37,814 nt of DNA from a virus, in IMG/VR virus record IMGVR_UViG_3300030522_000009, positions 1 through 37,814 of that record. One strand, written 5' to 3'. The notes beneath the pieces were generated by a model. It saw only the letters and a list, made by a program, of their open reading frames with translations, ran no database searches and was not told where the DNA came from. Positions within the stretch are counted from its first letter, which is position 1. The number at the start of each line of letters is the position of its first letter. The position numbers and the translations under genes are program-made. Below, piece after piece: positions 35,257 to 37,814 of the stretch.

Positions 35257-35964
35257 ATGACCACAGTGCCACCCAGCCCCTACAGCCCCTACGCCACCGC
35301 CGACCCCGACGTACGCCACCTCATCCCGCTCCCGGAGGAGTACGGACCCCCCGCCCCCGGCCGTCTCCTCCCCGCCGGCTGCCACGAACTGGCCGTCGTG
35401 TCAGACGACTCGGCCGAGATCGACCCCGCCACCCGGCCGCTCCCCAGAGGCCTGTGCGCCCCGTGTGTCGCCTCCATGCGCGGCCTCGCCGTCCCCGACG
35501 ACACCAGGCCTCTCACCAACTGCCGCACCTGCGGTGGCGAGACCCGCTACAACCACCTGTGCGCCCTCTGCCGCGCCGAGGCCCACCAGCTCTGGCAGAC
35601 CGTCCGCACCACCCCGGCACCCACCCCCACACAGCAGCCGGCCACCGGGTCCTTCGTCGTCCTCGGCGGCCCCCTGCGCATCACCCCCGACAGCTTCTGC
35701 GAGCACGGCGACCTCGCGTTCACCGCCCGCCTGCAGGGCTACCGCACCGTGGGCGACCAACACGACGAGCGACTCGATCTCGTCCTCCCACGCTGCTACC
35801 TCGCGAAAGTCGTCGGCTCCGTCCTCGCCATCGTCGACCACGAATCCGGCACCAACCCCGAAGCACACGAGCGCTTCACCGACACCGTCAACCAGTCCCA
35901 GGCCACCGTCCGCGGCGCCCTCCAGCACCTCGCCGCCCTCCGGAACAACGAGGACCAGCGATGA
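35257..35964 (+). CDS. Hypothetical protein with zinc-ribbon core, 235 aa
   Basis: The start is ATG 35257, with GGAAGGA seven bases upstream. An N-terminal proline-rich segment precedes three CxxC pairs: GLCAPCVASMRG, LTNCRTCGGETRYN and LCALCRAEAHQLW (about 66-110), which should form one or two zinc-binding folds. The C-terminal half is an alpha/beta part (DLAFTARLQGYRTVG; RLDLVLPRCYLAKVVGSVLA; VRGALQHLAALRN). No enzymatic motif seen. Coupled to the next gene by ATGA. Confidence 0.62.
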   Translation: MTTVPPSPYSPYATADPDVRHLIPLPEEYGPPAPGRLLPAGCHELAVVSDDSAEIDPATRPLPRGLCAPCVASMRGLAVPDDTRPLTNCRTCGGETRYNHLCALCRAEAHQLWQTVRTTPAPTPTQQPATGSFVVLGGPLRITPDSFCEHGDLAFTARLQGYRTVGDQHDERLDLVLPRCYLAKVVGSVLAIVDHESGTNPEAHERFTDTVNQSQATVRGALQHLAALRNNEDQR

Positions 35965-36464
35965 CGGCCGTCGGCTGGGACGACCAGGGCGACGAGTCGT
36001 GCAGCGGCCCCTGCTGCCCACCGGCCGCACCCGCCGAGACACCCCGCGGACCCGGTCTCCTCGCGCGCATCGGCATCACACTGCGCACCGCGAGGAAGGG
36101 CCAGCCGCCGCAAGTACACCCGCACGAGCGGGGCGCGGGCACGGACGACGTGTTCAAGGCCGTCGTCAAGGACCGGCAGGGGTTCACCGTCCTGTACGGG
36201 ATGTACGGCGCCAAAGCCACGGCCGTCGTCACCGGCGCCGTCGCCAACATCGACCTCACGCCCGTCATCAACCTCGGCGTGCGCTCACTGAGGATCGCCC
36301 TCGCCATCGGCCCCACCCGTGCCGAAGTCGAACAGATACTCGAACGGGACTTTGGTCCCCTCCCGTTCATCTGCCCACAGTGCAGCCGCAGCAGCTGGCA
36401 CCCCCAGGACAAGCAGTACGGCTACTGCGGCGCCTGCCACGCCTACACCGGAGAACCCTCATGA
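35961..36464 (+). CDS. Hypothetical protein with C-terminal zinc ribbon, 167 aa
   Basis: ATG 35961 in an ATGA overlap. The N-terminus carries several cysteines (SCSGPCCPPAAP). The middle is an alpha/beta segment (KAVVKDRQGFTVLYGMYGAK; NLGVRSLRIALAIG). The end has FICPQCSRSSWHPQDKQYGY plus CGACHAYTG, a clear four-cysteine zinc ribbon. I recall this kind of protein as common in Streptomyces phage early regions. Role unknown. Confidence 0.62.
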   Translation: MTAVGWDDQGDESCSGPCCPPAAPAETPRGPGLLARIGITLRTARKGQPPQVHPHERGAGTDDVFKAVVKDRQGFTVLYGMYGAKATAVVTGAVANIDLTPVINLGVRSLRIALAIGPTRAEVEQILERDFGPLPFICPQCSRSSWHPQDKQYGYCGACHAYTGEPS

Positions 36465-36868
36465 AGCAGCCCACCGCCGAGGACCTCGCCGCCGTCCGCG
36501 AGCAGCTGCGCGAGGAGATCAGCGACGCCCGCGGCACCCTCAAAGATCTCCGCCAAGAGATCAAAACCGCCCGCGAACTCATCGCCGCCACCCGCCAGTT
36601 CGTGACCCGACTCGTCGAGGAAGACGTCAAGGCCACCCTGAAAGCAGAGGTCACCACGCAGGTCGCCCTCCTCGGGAAGATGACCAAAGAGGCCATGCGC
36701 AAGTCCGTCGACAAGGTCAACAAGGAGTTCGACACCCTCGCCGACCTCCTCATGGGCCGCGAACGAGCGCCCGGGGACCGCGAGAAGCGCTCCATCCCCG
36801 AACTCCTCGAAGACCCAGCCATCCTCGCCCGCGCCCAGCGCAACGCCCGCCAGGCCGACCATGACTAG
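36461..36868 (+). CDS. Coiled-coil protein, 135 aa
   Basis: ATG 36461 in an ATGA overlap. Almost entirely helical: LAAVREQLREEISDARGTLK, DLRQEIKTARELIAATRQFV, TRLVEEDVKATLKAEVTTQV, then KMTKEAMRKSVDKVNKEFDT, with regular hydrophobic spacing suggesting a long coiled coil from about 5 to 95. No cysteine or catalytic residue pattern. It could act as a scaffold or oligomerisation partner of the neighbouring zinc-ribbon proteins. Confidence 0.62.
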   Translation: MKQPTAEDLAAVREQLREEISDARGTLKDLRQEIKTARELIAATRQFVTRLVEEDVKATLKAEVTTQVALLGKMTKEAMRKSVDKVNKEFDTLADLLMGRERAPGDREKRSIPELLEDPAILARAQRNARQADHD

Positions 36869-37613
36869 CTGCGCCGCCCCCGACTGCGGACGCCCCCGGG
36901 ACACCGGGGGCACCCGCCGCCTCTGCCACCGCTGCACCGACCGCCTCACCGCACACCTGCACGAACTCCAGTGGCAGCTCCCGCACCTGCGCGCCAGCCT
37001 CTACCCCGAACGCAGCCCCACCACCGGCACCGTCCATGGCGGACGCGCCCACTCACCCATGCCCGCACGAGCCGATGTACTCAACCTCCTCGGCGCCGGT
37101 TCCAACTCGGCCGTCCTCGACGACCCTTACGACCAGGCGCGCGGCGACCAGGACGGCCCGATCCCGATCGACACGATGCTCCGGGGCTGGGCCGAGATGC
37201 TCGCCGGCCACATCCGCCTCGCCCCCACCCCGTGGCGACGCCCCGGGCGTACCTGGGTGGCCTGGCACATCGCGTACCTCCCCTGGACCCTCAGCGCCGA
37301 CTGGGTCGGCGACTTCCACCAGGAACTCGCCGCCGTCCTCACCCGCGTACGGCGCATCACCCACACTGAACCCCAACGCCACGCCCAGGACGCCCCGTGC
37401 CCCTCCTGCGACGCCTTCGGCCTGGTCGACGAGGACTGGGCCAACTACATCGAGTGCACGGTGTGCGAACTCCTCCTCACCCGCGCCGAATACGCCGCCC
37501 ACGCCCAGCGCGTCATGCCCGGCCTCTACCGCACCGCCCTGTCGATCCTCGTCAAGCAGCAGAAGAAGCAGGCACCCGTCGACGCCGAAAGGCAGTCAGA
37601 AGCGGCGTCCTGA
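36861..37613 (+). CDS. Hypothetical protein with two zinc-binding segments, 250 aa
   Basis: ATG 36861 overlaps the preceding gene by 8 bases. The N-terminal CAAPDCGRPRDTGG and RLCHRCTDRL (about 4-27) form one cysteine cluster; CPSCDAFGLVDEDWANYIEC with TVCELLLTRAEY (about 179-212) forms another. Between them is a tryptophan-rich helical part (MLRGWAEMLAGHIRLAPTPW; WHIAYLPWTLSADWVGDFHQ). It is the last gene of the early operon, ended by the 37661-37690 terminator. A nucleic-acid-binding role is plausible but unproven. Confidence 0.65.
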   Translation: MTSCAAPDCGRPRDTGGTRRLCHRCTDRLTAHLHELQWQLPHLRASLYPERSPTTGTVHGGRAHSPMPARADVLNLLGAGSNSAVLDDPYDQARGDQDGPIPIDTMLRGWAEMLAGHIRLAPTPWRRPGRTWVAWHIAYLPWTLSADWVGDFHQELAAVLTRVRRITHTEPQRHAQDAPCPSCDAFGLVDEDWANYIECTVCELLLTRAEYAAHAQRVMPGLYRTALSILVKQQKKQAPVDAERQSEAAS

Positions 37614-37660
37614 GCCGCTGTCACACCCCCGTGCCACACTGTCCCCGCGACCGCTCACAC

Positions 37661-37690
37661 GGCCCGCCACGACCCCCGTCGTGGCGGGCC
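37661..37690 (+). terminator. Perfect 13-bp terminator at the right end
   Basis: GGCCCGCCACGAC (37661-37673) pairs with GTCGTGGCGGGCC (37678-37690) around a four-base CCCC loop. It ends the early operon and lies at the start of the terminal repeat. The 47 bases between the last stop codon and this hairpin hold no ORF. A degraded copy is at 1-22. Confidence 0.8.
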
Positions 37691-37814
37691 GCCCGCGTTT
37701 CCGCTGGACAAGATCCGCACTTAGCGTGAACATGGGGCCAGCGGTACACGTGTGTCCACACCACGGAACCCGCACCCCACCACCACAGCCGCGGCCCCGG
37801 ACCACCCCCGGTCC
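37689..37814. repeat. Terminal direct repeat, right copy (126 bp)
   Basis: Identical to 23-148. It ends inside the second copy of the 15-bp hairpin (arms 123-137 and 144-158 on the left). With the left copy it shows that the genome is circular or terminally redundant. It has no gene. Confidence 0.9.

Overview
This window looks like one essentially complete genome of a temperate, long-tailed (siphovirus-type) phage of Streptomyces or a close relative. The evidence is the strong G/C bias at third codon positions, frequent GTG starts and ATGA/GTGA start-stop overlaps, the HK97-style head and tail gene order, an integrase next to a partial tRNA-Pro(CGG), and small zinc-ribbon genes typical of actinomycete phages. 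Bases 23-148 are repeated exactly at 37689-37814, so the contig closes into a circle of about 37.67-37.69 kb. Both contig ends fall inside strong hairpins. No homology search was possible: product names come from motifs, lengths and gene order.

Layout, left to right. (1) 184-1625: small HTH protein, two short unknowns and an HNH endonuclease, followed by a very G-rich gap (1233-1397) that is a candidate packaging or cos site. (2) 1618-12097: packaging and head genes (small and large terminase, portal fused to a MuF-like domain, prohead protease, major capsid protein, possible decoration and SAP/HeH proteins, connectors, tail terminator, tail tube). (3) 12117-17820: tail assembly chaperones joined by a probable -1 frameshift at CCCGGGC, a short tape measure protein with a long heptad-repeat coiled coil, a large tail-tip protein with lectin-like inserts, and a minor tail protein. 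(4) 17893-19441: lysis cassette (amidase endolysin, holin, second membrane protein), closed by a perfect 15-bp terminator hairpin.

(5) 19611-22314: a four-gene cargo operon (XRE/TPR regulator plus three genes common in Streptomyces chromosomes, two with rare TTA codons), ended by three adjacent hairpins. (6) 22473-25924: lysogeny module, mostly on the minus strand: a small XRE regulator with a perfect 18-bp palindrome upstream, attP (3' half of tRNA-Pro, its downstream terminator, and 11-bp-periodic arm repeats on both sides), a tyrosine integrase with an inserted LacI-type HTH, an 81-residue protein and the probable immunity repressor. (7) 26013-26136: an operator cluster of GTAGA/TCTAC half-sites between the divergent repressor and Cro-like genes.

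(8) 26162-37613: rightward early region: Cro-like protein, two small HTH proteins (excisionase candidates), then about twenty closely packed genes of mostly unknown function, including a LuxR-type HTH protein, a 40-residue lipoprotein, several zinc-ribbon proteins, and a winged-helix protein (32961-33986) whose gene contains five iteron-like repeats, a likely replication initiator and origin. No polymerase, helicase, primase or nucleotide-metabolism gene was found, so DNA synthesis probably relies on host enzymes. Nearly every transcription-unit boundary carries a strong GC-rich hairpin.

The strongest candidates for something unusual are the integrase with a LacI HTH inside its catalytic domain, the attP architecture, the in-gene iterons, the operator cluster and the TTA-containing cargo operon.
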